Below are positions 46,066 to 54,810 of a stretch of DNA of 64,000 bases, piece by piece. Position 1 is the first letter of the stretch. Each line of letters opens with the position of its first letter. The stretch spans positions 1,116,001 through 1,180,000 of the forward strand of contig NZ_CP059493.1 of NCBI RefSeq assembly GCF_014042015.1, written 5' to 3'. The notes beneath the pieces were generated by a model, which was not told where the DNA came from, did not search any database, and saw only the letters and a list, made by a program, of their open reading frames with translations. A program made the translations under genes and the position numbers. The DNA is from Actinotalea sp. JY-7876. Its GTDB lineage: Bacteria > Actinomycetota > Actinomycetes > Actinomycetales > Cellulomonadaceae.

Positions 46066-46301
46066 GCTCGCAGGACCAGGCGGTCAAGATCCTCGCCGCG
46101 CTCGGCGGGGTCGAGAACATCGTCGACATCGAGCCGTGCACCACGCGCCTGCGGTCGGAGGTGCGCGACACCGGACGCGTCGACGTCCCGGCGCTCAAGG
46201 CGGCGGGAGCGCACGGCGTCATGGTGGCCGGGCGTGTCGTCCAGGTCGTCGTGGGGCCGACCGTGGACGTCCTCGCCAGCGATCTCGAAGACCTGATGTG
46301 A
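46062..46301 (+). CDS. PTS EIIB protein, first copy
   Basis: 79 residues, a free-standing glucose-family EIIB domain. The phosphorylated Cys26 lies in DIEPCTTRLRSEV, and HGVMVAGRVVQVVVGPTVD follows. Transfers phosphate from EIIA to the sugar on EIIC. GTG at 46062 overlaps the regulator stop; GGAGGAGG at 46051-46058. A second, clearly related EIIB follows after 51 bp. Confidence 0.9.
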   Translation: MSSQDQAVKILAALGGVENIVDIEPCTTRLRSEVRDTGRVDVPALKAAGAHGVMVAGRVVQVVVGPTVDVLASDLEDLM

Positions 46302-46352
46302 CTACTGTTGACGGTCGGCGACAGAGCCGCCGTCGCGAACGAGGAGGAATCG

Positions 46353-46583
46353 ATGAGCAAGGCTGAGCAGATCCTGGCGGCCCTGGGTGGCGACGCGAAC
46401 ATCATCGACCTGGAGCCGTGCATCACGCGGCTCCGGGTCGAGCTGGAGGACCCGTCGCTGCTGGACGAGCCGGCCCTCAAGGCGCTCGGTGCCTTCGGCG
46501 TGGTGCGCTCGGGCAAGGTCGTGCAGGTCGTCGTCGGACCGGAGGCGGACACGCTGGCCTCGGACATCGAGGACCTGCGCTGA
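46353..46583 (+). CDS. PTS EIIB protein, second copy
   Basis: 76 residues. Phosphorylated Cys23 in LEPCITRLRVELED, then GAFGVVRSGKVVQVVVGPEAD. Paralogue of the preceding gene, with about half the residues identical. GAGGAGG at 46341-46347. It overlaps the EIIA gene (TGATG). Two EIIB copies and only one EIIC here suggest either redundancy or a second EIIC elsewhere. Confidence 0.9.
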   Translation: MSKAEQILAALGGDANIIDLEPCITRLRVELEDPSLLDEPALKALGAFGVVRSGKVVQVVVGPEADTLASDIEDLR

Positions 46584-47044
46584 TGCCGCTGACCCTCGTG
46601 GCGCCGGTCGCCGGCACGGTGCTGGCCATGGCCGACGTGCCCGACCCCGTCTTCGCGGGCGCGATCGTGGGCCCGGGCCTCGCGATCGACCCGGACACCG
46701 GCGCGGGCGACAGCGATGCCGTCGCGCCGGTCGACGGGACCATCGCGAAGCTGCACCCGCACGCCTTCGTCGTGCAGGTGGACGAGCAGCACGCCGTCCT
46801 GGTGCACCTGGGGCTGGACACGGTCCAGCTCGCGGGCGAGGGCTTCACGCTCCACGTCGCCGAGGGTGACCGCGTCAGCACCGGCCAGCGCATCGTGAGC
46901 TGGGACGCGGCCGCGGTCGCGGCCGGGGGTCGGTCGCCGGTGTGCCCGGTCGTCGCCATCCAGGGCGAGACCGGCGCCGTGCGCGGGCTCGTCGAGCCGG
47001 GTGACGCGGTCGCCGCCGGGACGCCCTTCCTCGAGTGGGCGTGA
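46583..47044 (+). CDS. crr: PTS EIIA-glucose-type protein
   Basis: 153 residues. Phosphoacceptor His75 in AVLVHLGLDTVQL with the stabilising His60 in KLHPHAFVV. N-terminus LVAPVAGTVLAMADVPDPVFA and GDRVSTGQRIVSWD are typical EIIA-Glc. It starts within the EIIB2 stop and its own stop overlaps the HAD gene (GTGA). Receives phosphate from HPr and passes it to EIIB; may also have regulatory partners. Confidence 0.92.
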   Translation: MPLTLVAPVAGTVLAMADVPDPVFAGAIVGPGLAIDPDTGAGDSDAVAPVDGTIAKLHPHAFVVQVDEQHAVLVHLGLDTVQLAGEGFTLHVAEGDRVSTGQRIVSWDAAAVAAGGRSPVCPVVAIQGETGAVRGLVEPGDAVAAGTPFLEWA

Positions 47045-47790
47045 CGGCGGGCTCGCCGGGGCTCTCCGACCTGTCGGGGCGGGCGTCGGCCGCCACCGAC
47101 GTCGAGGCCGCGCTCGCCGCACGCCTCGCGCGCCCCGGCGCCGGGCTGCTGCTCGACCTCGACGGGACGCTCGTCGACAGCGAGCCGCTGCAGCGCGCGG
47201 CCTTCGCCGACTACTTCGCCGAGCGCGGCTGGGACGTCCCCGACGCCGTCGTGCGGCAGTTCATGGGCCGGCGCGCGGTGGAGGTCTTCCCCGTGCTCGA
47301 CGGTCCGTGGCGCGGCGAGGACCCCGTGGCCCTGACCGACGCCGTCGTCGCGCAGCTCGGGCGGACCGACGCGGTCCCCGCCGTGGTGCCGGGCGCCGCC
47401 GAGCTGCTCGCGCTGTGTGCCGACGTCGGGCTGCCGGCGGCGATCGTGACGTCGGCCCGGCGCGAGTGGGTCGAGCGCGCGCTCGCGGCGCTGCGCACCC
47501 AGGTTCCCGGCCTGGCCGCCCCGCCGATGGTCACGGCCGAGGAGTGCGTCGAGGGCAAGCCGCACCCGGAGCCCTACGAGCGCGGCGCGCGCCTGCTCGG
47601 CCTCGCCCCGGACGGCCTCGTGGCGGCCGAGGACGCACCGGCCGGCATCGCCTCGGCCCGCGCGGCCGGCGTGGGGTACGTGGTCGGCCTCACGACGAGC
47701 AACGCCCCGCACGAGCTGCCCGGCGCCGACGTCGCCCTGCCCGACCTGCGGCTCGTCGTCGCGGCGCTGGCAGGCGGCCGCTCGAGCTGA
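47041..47790 (+). CDS. HAD-superfamily phosphatase
   Basis: 249 residues. Motif I LLLDLDGTLVDSEP (nucleophile Asp), motif II IVTSARREWV, motif III Lys in EGKPHPEPYERGARLLG, motif IV AEDAPAGIASARAAG: a beta-phosphoglucomutase-like or sugar-phosphate phosphatase HAD protein. Coupled to EIIA, so it may dephosphorylate a sugar phosphate made by this PTS, e.g. to relieve sugar-phosphate stress; this is an inference from context. Confidence 0.85.
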   Translation: MTAGSPGLSDLSGRASAATDVEAALAARLARPGAGLLLDLDGTLVDSEPLQRAAFADYFAERGWDVPDAVVRQFMGRRAVEVFPVLDGPWRGEDPVALTDAVVAQLGRTDAVPAVVPGAAELLALCADVGLPAAIVTSARREWVERALAALRTQVPGLAAPPMVTAEECVEGKPHPEPYERGARLLGLAPDGLVAAEDAPAGIASARAAGVGYVVGLTTSNAPHELPGADVALPDLRLVVAALAGGRSS

Positions 47791-47796
47791 CGCGCG

Positions 47797-48801
47797 CTAC
47801 GCCGGGCCGGCGCCCTTGGCCTTGTCGGGCCCGGCGGCGCGCTCGCGCTCCACGAGCACCTCGCGCCGGGGCAGGGCCAGCGCGACGCCCTCGCGCCCGA
47901 GCGTCTCGCGCAGGCGCGCCCGCAGCTCGCGCTGGATCTGCCACTGCTTGGAGGGCGCGGTCCGGACCACGACGCGCAGCATGACCGACTCGCCCGTGAG
48001 GTCCTCGAACGAGGTGACCTCGGGCTCGTCCAGCAGGAGGGGACCGAGCGTCTCGTCGGTGACCAGCGTCCCGGCGGCCTCGCGGAGGAGGCCCTCGACG
48101 CGCTCGACGTCCTCGCCCGGGTCGACCCGCACCTCGACGACGGCCCGCGACCAGCCCTGCGTCATGTTGCCGACGCGCAGCACCTCGCCGTTGCGGACGT
48201 ACCAGAGCGTGCCGTTCATGTCCCTGACCTGGGTCACGCGCAGCCCGACGGCCTCCACGGTGCCGGACGCCTCCCCGAGGTCCACGACGTCGCCCACGCC
48301 GTACTGGTCCTCGACGAGCATGAAGAGCCCGGAGATGAAGTCCTTGACGAGCGTCTGGGCCCCGAACCCGAGCGCGACGCCGGCGACGCCCGCGGAGGCG
48401 AGGACCGGCCCCAGGTCCCAGTGGTTGATGTTGGCGACGGCCGTGAGCACGGCGATGGCCACGAGGAACGCCGCCGAGGAGCGCAGCACCGAGCCCATCG
48501 TCTCGGCGCGCTGGACGCGGCGCGCGACCATCAGGGCGCTGGACTCGGCCATCCCGGCGGTCACGCGGGTGCTCATGAGGAGGCGCCGTGCGCCGCTGCG
48601 CATCTTCGCGCCGCCCGTCACGACGGAGCGGACCGTCCGCGTGATGAGCCACCGGGACAGGGCCAGCAGGATCAGGCCGATGACGACGGCGACCGCGCTC
48701 TTCAGCGGCGCGCCGAGGAGCCAGTCGAACCACCGGCCCGAGGTCTCGGCCAGGTCGGTCGCCAGGCGCAGCGGGGGACGGGTCAGCAGGACGGCAGGCA
48801 C
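47797..48801 (-). CDS. MscS-family mechanosensitive ion channel
   Basis: 334 residues. Three membrane regions, the last being the pore helix VLASAGVAGVALGFGAQTLVKDFISGLFMLVEDQYGVGDVV (in part), then the beta domain (GTVEAVGLRVTQVRDMNGTLWYVRNGEV) and an alpha/beta C-terminal domain. Opens under membrane tension to release solutes. GTG at 48801 is 8 nt after TAGCCT on the minus strand, whose TAG is the stop codon of the upstream peptidase. Ends in TAG, only 6 bp from the convergent HAD gene. Confidence 0.9.
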   Translation of the reverse strand: MPAVLLTRPPLRLATDLAETSGRWFDWLLGAPLKSAVAVVIGLILLALSRWLITRTVRSVVTGGAKMRSGARRLLMSTRVTAGMAESSALMVARRVQRAETMGSVLRSSAAFLVAIAVLTAVANINHWDLGPVLASAGVAGVALGFGAQTLVKDFISGLFMLVEDQYGVGDVVDLGEASGTVEAVGLRVTQVRDMNGTLWYVRNGEVLRVGNMTQGWSRAVVEVRVDPGEDVERVEGLLREAAGTLVTDETLGPLLLDEPEVTSFEDLTGESVMLRVVVRTAPSKQWQIQRELRARLRETLGREGVALALPRREVLVERERAAGPDKAKGAGPA

Positions 48802-48809
48802 GGTCGCCA

Positions 48810-48815
48810 AGGCTA
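48810..48815 (-). promoter_or_regulatory. -10 hexamer TAGCCT for mscS, overlapping a stop codon
   Basis: On the minus strand TAGCCT ends 8 nt before the mscS GTG; its TAG is the stop codon of the prolyl oligopeptidase gene. Confidence 0.5.
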
Positions 48816-51032
48816 GTTCGCCCCCGCCGTCGCGGCGACGGCCCCGACGCGGGCCGCGTCGAGCCCGGTCTGCCGCGCCACGAAGGCGAGCTGCTCGGAC
48901 GTGAGGCCCAGCGTGCGGCTGAGCGAGCGGCCGCCGTGGCCCACGCCGGTTTCCCGGCGCAGCAGGACCGGCGCCCCCGCGGGCGACGCCGACGTCGCGT
49001 GCTGCAGCGCCGCGCACGTCTTGCGGGCGTGCAGGGGGTCGACGCGCGTGTCGCCCTCGAACACGGTGAAGAGCACCGCGGGGTACGCCGGCCCGGCGCC
49101 GGCCCGCTCGCCGGCCGCGACCGCGCGGTGGTAGGGCGAGTAGCCCAGCAGCCAGTCCAGCTCCTGCGGCACGGCCGCGTCCCCGTACTCCTCGGTCCAC
49201 GTCACCCCGAGGCCGAAGTGCTGGTAGCGGACCATGTCGAGCAGCGGGGCGCTGCACACGGCGGCGGCCGCGAGGTCCGGCCGCTGGGTCACGAAGGCGC
49301 CGACGAGGAGCCCGCCGTTCGACCCGCCCCACACGGCGAGGCGGTCCGGGGTGGTCCAGCCGTCGGCCACCAGCCGCTCGGCCGCCGCGTGGGCGTCGTC
49401 GAAGACGTTCTGCTTGTGGGCGCGCATCCCGGTGCGGTGCCACTGCTCGCCCTCCTCGCCGCCGCCGCGCAGGTTCGCGACGACGTACGCGCCGCCCGCC
49501 TCGACCCACGCCAGGGCGGTCGCCGAGTACGCGGGGTCGAGGCTGATCTGGAAGCCGCCGTAGCCGTAGAGGATCGTCGGCAGCGGCCCGCGGGGCAGGC
49601 CGGCGTCGTCGAGCAGGTCCGCGCGGGCGACGACGAGCATCCGCACCGGCGTCCCGTCGGCGCTCGGGAAGGTGACCTGCCGGGCGCGCACCTCGGGCAG
49701 GTGCGGCAGGGTCCCGGGAGGTGAGGCCCAGCCGGTGACCTCGCCCGTGCGGGCGTCCCAGCGGTGGATCGCCGTCGGCGTGGTCGTGTCGGTCCAGCCG
49801 AACCACAGCTCCCGGCCGCCCGTCGGCCGACGGCGCAGGCCGGCGACCGTGCCGAGGCCCGGCAGCGGGACGCGTCCCCGCGGGCCGGGCAGCGCCGCGC
49901 CGTCCAGCGGGTCGTGCACGGTCAGCTCGCTGACCGAGTGCCTGGTCCACAGCGCGACCAGCTCGGTGGGGCGGCACGCGGCCTCGTCGCCGTCGCCGTC
50001 GTCGAGGAGGACGACGCCCTGGAGCACCGCCTCCGGGTCCTCCGCGAGGAGCGTGCGCCAGTGCTCGGGTCCGGGGCGGGACGGGTCCGTCACCGCGAGG
50101 CGCCCGCGGGGGGCGTCGAGGTCGGTGTGCAGGTACAGGCGTCCGTCGCGTCCCACCCAGGCCGACGTCTCCGCGTCGCGCCCCACCACCACGGGGCGCA
50201 GGTCGGGGGTCGGCGGCGCCGACGCGTCGAGGTCCGCGATCCAGACGTCCGTGCGCGGCGCCGTCCCGGCCGACGCGCTGACGAGGAGCCAGCGTCCGTC
50301 GCGCGTGACGCTGACCCCGAAGTACGTCGTCCGGTCCAGCCCGGCACCGAAGACCTCGACGTCGGTGGCCGGGTCCGTCCCCACCCGGTGGAGCCAGACG
50401 CGGCGGTGGTACTGCTCCTCGCCCGCCGGCACGAGGGCCGGCTCGAGGCGGCGGACGTAGAAGAACGCCTCGCCCCCGGGCAGCCACGCGACCGGCGAGT
50501 AGCGGGCGCGGTCGATCGGGCCGTCGACGAGCTCGCCGGTGGCCACGTCGAGCACGTGCAGGACGCTCTCCTCGGTGCCGCCGCTCGAGACCTGGTAGGC
50601 GAGCAGGTCACCCTCGATGCTCGGCTGCCACGCGTCCAGCGTGGTGGTGCCCGCCGGGTCCAGCGCCACGGGGTCGACCAGCGTGCGCGCCCGCCCGTCG
50701 GGTCCCACCAGCTGGACGACGGCGTGCTCGGCGTCCCCCGCGCGCCAGGAGCGGAAGTGGCTCTCCCCGCGCCAGACGGGCGTGCCGGTGCTCCCCGTCG
50801 CCATGAGCTCCGCGAGCCGCGCGCGCCAGCGGGCGACGTCGGCGGGCGTCCGGTCGGCGTCGCCGTCCCCGGTCCAGTAGCGGGCGAGGAGCGCGTCCTG
50901 CGCGGCCGACCACGCGCGCGTGTCGTCGGCGTCGGCGTCCTCGAGCCAGCGGTACGGGTCCGGGACGAGGCGCCCGTGCAGGTCGTCGACGACGTCGGAG
51001 CGCTCGGCCGGGGGATAGGGGCCCAGGGTCAT
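48813..51032 (-). CDS. Prolyl oligopeptidase family serine peptidase (S9A)
   Basis: 739 residues. N-terminal PYPPAERSDVVDDLHGRLVPDPYRWLED and a beta-propeller, then an alpha/beta hydrolase domain. The catalytic Ser is in GGSNGG at about residue 571, the Asp in FEGDTRVDPLHARK and the His in GVGHGGRS. Cuts short peptides after Pro, in the cytoplasm as no signal peptide is present. ATG at 51032 is 6 nt after TAGCCT. The stop TAG is part of the mscS promoter. Confidence 0.92.
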   Translation of the reverse strand: MTLGPYPPAERSDVVDDLHGRLVPDPYRWLEDADADDTRAWSAAQDALLARYWTGDGDADRTPADVARWRARLAELMATGSTGTPVWRGESHFRSWRAGDAEHAVVQLVGPDGRARTLVDPVALDPAGTTTLDAWQPSIEGDLLAYQVSSGGTEESVLHVLDVATGELVDGPIDRARYSPVAWLPGGEAFFYVRRLEPALVPAGEEQYHRRVWLHRVGTDPATDVEVFGAGLDRTTYFGVSVTRDGRWLLVSASAGTAPRTDVWIADLDASAPPTPDLRPVVVGRDAETSAWVGRDGRLYLHTDLDAPRGRLAVTDPSRPGPEHWRTLLAEDPEAVLQGVVLLDDGDGDEAACRPTELVALWTRHSVSELTVHDPLDGAALPGPRGRVPLPGLGTVAGLRRRPTGGRELWFGWTDTTTPTAIHRWDARTGEVTGWASPPGTLPHLPEVRARQVTFPSADGTPVRMLVVARADLLDDAGLPRGPLPTILYGYGGFQISLDPAYSATALAWVEAGGAYVVANLRGGGEEGEQWHRTGMRAHKQNVFDDAHAAAERLVADGWTTPDRLAVWGGSNGGLLVGAFVTQRPDLAAAAVCSAPLLDMVRYQHFGLGVTWTEEYGDAAVPQELDWLLGYSPYHRAVAAGERAGAGPAYPAVLFTVFEGDTRVDPLHARKTCAALQHATSASPAGAPVLLRRETGVGHGGRSLSRTLGLTSEQLAFVARQTGLDAARVGAVAATAGAN

Positions 51033-51038
51033 GACCGC

Positions 51039-51044
51039 AGGCTA
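51039..51044 (-). promoter_or_regulatory. -10 hexamer TAGCCT, leaderless promoter for S9 peptidase
   Basis: On the minus strand TAGCCT ends 6 nt before the ATG at 51032. Confidence 0.55.
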
Positions 51045-51117
51045 CGGCGCGACGGCGCGTGGTCGGGCAACGCGGCGCTGCCCGGCGCTGCCCGGATGCG
51101 CACCGGGTCGGCTCTGG

Positions 51118-51123
51118 CAGGAT
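51118..51123 (+). promoter_or_regulatory. -10-like hexamer CAGGAT before malQ
   Basis: CAGGAT ends 6 nt before the malQ GTG. The same hexamer at the same distance precedes rpiB and the Eis-like gene, so it may be a C-start variant of the leaderless -10. Confidence 0.4.
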
Positions 51124-51129
51124 CGAAGG

Positions 51130-53286
51130 GTGCCTGCCGACCTGCCTGCCGACCACCCCGACCGTCCCGCCGCCGGGGACCTTCCCCCGGCGCTGCTGGC
51201 CCTCGCCGAGCGCTACGGCGTCGTGAAGGACTTCTGGGGCTTCGGCGGTGTGCTCACGCAGGTGAGCGAGACGACGCTGGTCGCCGTGCTGGCCGCGCTC
51301 GGCGTCGACGCCTCCACGCCGGAGCGGGCGGCGCTCGCGCTCGAGCGGGCCGAGGACGAGGAGTGGCGCCGGCCGCTGCCGCCCGTCGTCGTGCTGCGCG
51401 AGGGCACCACGCGCGAGGTGCCCGTCCACGTGCTCGACGGTGACCCCCTCGAGGCGTGGCTCGAGCTCGACCCGGAGGAGGGCGGCGGGCGCCGCGAGCT
51501 GGAGCAGCTCGACCGCTACGTGCCGCCGCGCACGGTGGACGGACGCACCCTGGGGCGCGCGACCGTCGAGATCCCCGCCGGGGTGCCGCTCGGGTGGCAC
51601 ACGCTCGTCGCGACCAGCGCCGGCACGACGTCGCGCACGACGGTCGTCGTGACGCCCCCGAGGCTCGAGCTGTCCCACGGCCTCGACGAGCGACGCGCCT
51701 GGGGCCTCATGGCGCAGCTGTACTCGGTGCGCTCCGCGCGCTCGTGGGGGGTCGGCGACCTGGCGGACCTGCGGGAGATGGCGTGGCTCGCCGGGCGACG
51801 CACCGGTGCGGACTTCCTGCTCATCAACCCGCTGCACGCCGGGGAGCCGGTGCCGCCGCTGTCGCCCTCGCCCTACCTGCCGGCCAGCCGGCGCTTCGTC
51901 CACCCGCTCTACCTGCGCGTCGAGGACATCCCCGAGACGGCGTACCTGCCGGTCGCCGAGCGCTCGCTGGTCGAGTGGCAGGCCGAGGTCGCGCGTCCGC
52001 TGAGCGAGGACCCCGGGCCGATCGACCGCGACACCGCCTGGGAGGCGAAGCGGGTGGCCCTCGACGTCGTGTTCGCCGCGCCGCGGTCGGCCGCGCGCCA
52101 GGCAGCGTTCGACACGTTCCGGCGCGAGCAGGGCCAGGGGCTGGAGGACTTCGCGCTGTGGTGCGCGATGCAGGAGCACTTCGCGGGCGAGGAGTGGCCC
52201 GCGGGTGCCGACGACCGCCACTCGGACGTCGTCGCGGAGCTGCGCACGCGCCTCGCGGACCGGATCACCTTCTGGGCGTGGCTCCAGTGGGTCGCCGACG
52301 AGCAGCTCGCCGACGCCCAGCGCGCGGCCCTCGAGGGCGGCATGCGGATCGGGATCATGCACGACCTCGCCGTCGGGGTGCACCCGGAGGGCGCCGACGC
52401 GTGGTCGATGCGGGACGTGCTCGCGCAGGGCGTCTCGGTCGGCGCACCGCCGGACATGTACAACCAGCAGGGCCAGGACTGGTCGCAGCCCCCGTGGCGT
52501 CCCGACGCGCTCGCGCGCGCCGCGTACGCGCCGTACCGGGACATGCTCCGCACGGTGCTGCGGCACGCGGGCGCCATCCGCATCGACCACGTCATCGGGC
52601 TGTTCCGCCTGTGGTGGATCCCCCAGGGGCACGGTGCCCAGGAGGGCGCGTACGTCCGCTACGACCACGAGGCGCTCATCGGGATCCTCGCGCTCGAGGC
52701 GCACCGGGCGAACGCCGTCGTCATCGGCGAGGACCTGGGCACCTTCGAGCCGTGGGTGCGCGACTACCTCACGGAGCGCGGGATCCTCGGCACCTCGGTG
52801 CTCTGGTTCGAGTGGGAGGGCGACCGGCCGATGCCGCCCGAGCGGTACCGGCGTCTCGCGCTGGCGACGGTGACGACGCACGACCTGCCGCCGACGGCGG
52901 GCTACCTGGCGCTCGAGCACGTGGACCTGCGCGACCGGCTCGGCCTGCTGAACGAGCCCGTCGAGAAGGTGCGCGAGGCCGCGCGCGCCGAGCGGGACCA
53001 GATGCTCGCCGTGGTGGCCGAGCGCGGGCTGGTCGGCGCGGACCCCTCCGAGCGGCAGCTCGTCGAGGCGCTGCACCGCCTGGTCATGGCGTCTCCCTCC
53101 GTGCTCGTCGGGGTCTCGCTCGCCGACGCGGTGGGGGAGCGGCGCGCCCAGAACCAGCCCGGCACCGACCAGGAGTACCCCAACTGGCGGGTCCCGCTCG
53201 CCGACTCGGCGCAGCGCCTCGTCATGGTCGACGACCTGTTCGACAACCCGCGCCTGCGCTCCCTCGTGGCCGCCCTGCGCGGCTGA
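51130..53286 (+). CDS. malQ: 4-alpha-glucanotransferase (amylomaltase)
   Basis: 718 residues, GH77. Transfers maltosyl segments between alpha-1,4-glucans in maltodextrin or glycogen turnover. Motifs: GVVKDFWGFGG (N-terminal), WGLMAQLYSVRSARSWGVGDLADL, FLLINPLHAG, nucleophile Asp in RIDHVIGLFRLWWIP, GEDLGT with the acid/base Glu, and TTHDLPPTAGY. The N-terminal 150 residues form an immunoglobulin-like extension found in actinobacterial MalQ. GTG at 51130 follows CAGGAT by 6 nt. Confidence 0.93.
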   Translation: MPADLPADHPDRPAAGDLPPALLALAERYGVVKDFWGFGGVLTQVSETTLVAVLAALGVDASTPERAALALERAEDEEWRRPLPPVVVLREGTTREVPVHVLDGDPLEAWLELDPEEGGGRRELEQLDRYVPPRTVDGRTLGRATVEIPAGVPLGWHTLVATSAGTTSRTTVVVTPPRLELSHGLDERRAWGLMAQLYSVRSARSWGVGDLADLREMAWLAGRRTGADFLLINPLHAGEPVPPLSPSPYLPASRRFVHPLYLRVEDIPETAYLPVAERSLVEWQAEVARPLSEDPGPIDRDTAWEAKRVALDVVFAAPRSAARQAAFDTFRREQGQGLEDFALWCAMQEHFAGEEWPAGADDRHSDVVAELRTRLADRITFWAWLQWVADEQLADAQRAALEGGMRIGIMHDLAVGVHPEGADAWSMRDVLAQGVSVGAPPDMYNQQGQDWSQPPWRPDALARAAYAPYRDMLRTVLRHAGAIRIDHVIGLFRLWWIPQGHGAQEGAYVRYDHEALIGILALEAHRANAVVIGEDLGTFEPWVRDYLTERGILGTSVLWFEWEGDRPMPPERYRRLALATVTTHDLPPTAGYLALEHVDLRDRLGLLNEPVEKVREAARAERDQMLAVVAERGLVGADPSERQLVEALHRLVMASPSVLVGVSLADAVGERRAQNQPGTDQEYPNWRVPLADSAQRLVMVDDLFDNPRLRSLVAALRG

Positions 53287-53311
53287 CCGGGCGGGCGGGG
53301 CGAGCGGCGAC

Positions 53312-54454
53312 GTGGCTCCAGGGTCATTGCCCGTGGCCTGCGGTGCGGTGCCCGTGGCGGCGCGGGCGGTGCGGCGCGTGCGCGTCGTCGGGCACCAGGC
53401 GGTGGGCAAGACGCGACTCGCGCACCGGATCGGCGCGCGCCTCGGCGTGCCCGTGATCGAGGTGGACGCGCTCATGCGCCTTCCCGGCGGGGAGGCGGCC
53501 GACGTCGCCGCCTACCGCGCGGCGTGCGCCCGGGCCCTCGCCGATGCTCCCGCGGGCTGGGTGGTCGACGGCGACGACGCGGCGCAGGTGGGCCTGGCGT
53601 ACGCCGAGGCCGACGTCGTGCTGTGGCTCGAGGCGCACTCGCTCGTCACCTTCGGTCGGCTCGTGGGCCGACTGCTCCGTCCGCGCCCCGGCTGGACCCG
53701 GGCCGCCGAGGCGTCGGCGCTGCGGTGGGCCGTGGCGCACCGCGCGGCCGAGCGCCGCCGCTGGTCGCGGCTCGCGGCCGCGGACCCGGGGCGCTGGCTG
53801 CGTCTGGGCAGGCGGGCCGCCGCGGGCTGGGTCGCGACGCGTGGTGCGGTGCCGGGCGGCGAAGCGCCGGGCTCGGACGCGGCGCCCTCGGGGGTGCCGG
53901 GGGTCGGGCACCAGAACGGCGTGGCGGGTCGGGGCCGCCGGGTGCGGGTCTTCGGCACGTCCGGCAGCGGCAAGACGACGTTCGCCCGGGCGCTCGCCCA
54001 GCGGCGCGGGGTGCCCCACCTCGAGCTCGACGCGATCTTCCACCAGCCCGGGTGGCGGCCCGCGTCCGAGGAGGAGTTCCACGCCGGCATCCGGGCGTTC
54101 CTCGCCGCCGCGCCCGCAGGCTGGGTCGTCGACGGCAACTACACGGCGCGGGTCGGTCCCCTGCTCGACGACGCGGACACCGTCGTCTGGCTCGACTTCC
54201 CGCGCCACGTCGTCATGGCCCGCGTGATCCGCCGGACCCTGGGCCGCCTGCTGAGCCGCCGCGAGCTGTGGAACGGCAACCGCGAGAGCTGGCGCGGGCT
54301 GGTCGCGCGCGACCCCGAGGAGAACATCGTGCTCTGGGCCTGGCGCTCGCACGCCGACAACGCCGTCCGGTTCCAGCAGATGCAGGCACCGCACTGGGTC
54401 CGGCTGCGCTCCCCGCGCGCCGCCCGCCGCTGGCTGGCGACCACCCACCCCTGA
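53312..54454 (+). CDS. Tandem two-domain P-loop kinase (FlaR/topology-modulation-like)
   Basis: 380 residues made of two related adenylate-kinase-like halves joined by a Gly/Pro/Ala linker (about 170-205). Half 1: P-loop GHQAVGKT at 27-34, PAGWVVDGDDAAQVG, VVLWLEAHSLVTFGRLVGRLL. Half 2: P-loop GTSGSGKT at 215-222, HLELDAIFHQPGW, PAGWVVDGNYTARVG, TVVWLDFPRHVVMARVIRRTLGRLL and a lid-like C-terminus. Half 2 is the intact form; half 1 lacks the DAIFHQPGW-type segment. Substrate unknown. The start could be later (GTG 53333). Ends next to the repeat array. Confidence 0.78.
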   Translation: MAPGSLPVACGAVPVAARAVRRVRVVGHQAVGKTRLAHRIGARLGVPVIEVDALMRLPGGEAADVAAYRAACARALADAPAGWVVDGDDAAQVGLAYAEADVVLWLEAHSLVTFGRLVGRLLRPRPGWTRAAEASALRWAVAHRAAERRRWSRLAAADPGRWLRLGRRAAAGWVATRGAVPGGEAPGSDAAPSGVPGVGHQNGVAGRGRRVRVFGTSGSGKTTFARALAQRRGVPHLELDAIFHQPGWRPASEEEFHAGIRAFLAAAPAGWVVDGNYTARVGPLLDDADTVVWLDFPRHVVMARVIRRTLGRLLSRRELWNGNRESWRGLVARDPEENIVLWAWRSHADNAVRFQQMQAPHWVRLRSPRAARRWLATTHP

Positions 54455-54464
54455 CGGTCCCTGT

Positions 54465-54492
54465 CACCCCGACCCCGACCCCGACCCCGACC
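54465..54492. repeat. GACCCC hexanucleotide tandem repeat
   Basis: About four and a half copies of a 6-bp unit starting 10 bp after the kinase stop codon. Confidence 0.8.
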
Positions 54493-54535
54493 GTCCCGAC
54501 CGGGAAGCCCGACCCGACCTCACGCCTCCGAGCGC

Positions 54536-54581
54536 GGAGCGTCGTGCCGGGACACACCGGCGTGTCCCGGCACGACGCTCC
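54536..54581. repeat. Palindrome copy 1 (20-bp perfect arms)
   Basis: Left arm GGAGCGTCGTGCCGGGACAC (54536-54555), loop ACCGGC, right arm the exact complement (54562-54581). The right arm contains GGCACGACGCTCC, the core of the 19-bp units that follow. Confidence 0.92.
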
Positions 54582-54588
54582 ACGCTCC

Positions 54589-54646
54589 CGGCACGCCGCT
54601 CCGCGCGCGGGCACGGTGCTCCGCGTCGGGCACGGTGCTCCGCGGT
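54589..54646. repeat. Three tandem copies of the 19-bp unit
   Basis: Units begin at 54589, 54609 and 54628 (spacing 20 and 19), core GGCACG-NN-GCTCCGCG. The stretch 54647-54752 between this block and palindrome 2 shows nothing I can name. Confidence 0.8.
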
Positions 54647-54752
54647 TCAGTGCATCGCGCTGGCACCTGCCACCGACTCAGCACGGGCCAGCCGGGCGCG
54701 GGTCTCCCACCGATCCGGACCGGGAGCACCACCCGGAACCCACCACCACCGC

Positions 54753-54810
54753 GACCGTGGAGCGTCGTGCCGGGACACACCGGCGTGTCCTGGCACGACG
54801 CTCCACGGTC
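54753..54810. repeat. Palindrome copy 2 (26-bp arms, one mismatch)
   Basis: Same core as copy 1 with the same ACCGGC loop (54779-54784), extended outward by GACCGT/ACGGTC. The arms 54753-54778 and 54785-54810 are complementary except for T at 54791 against G at 54772, a G-U pair in RNA. Confidence 0.92.

Noticed and set aside
54465-54492. GACCCC repeat as a functional element
   Set aside because: A simple hexamer run just after a stop codon in GC-rich DNA is easily explained by slippage.
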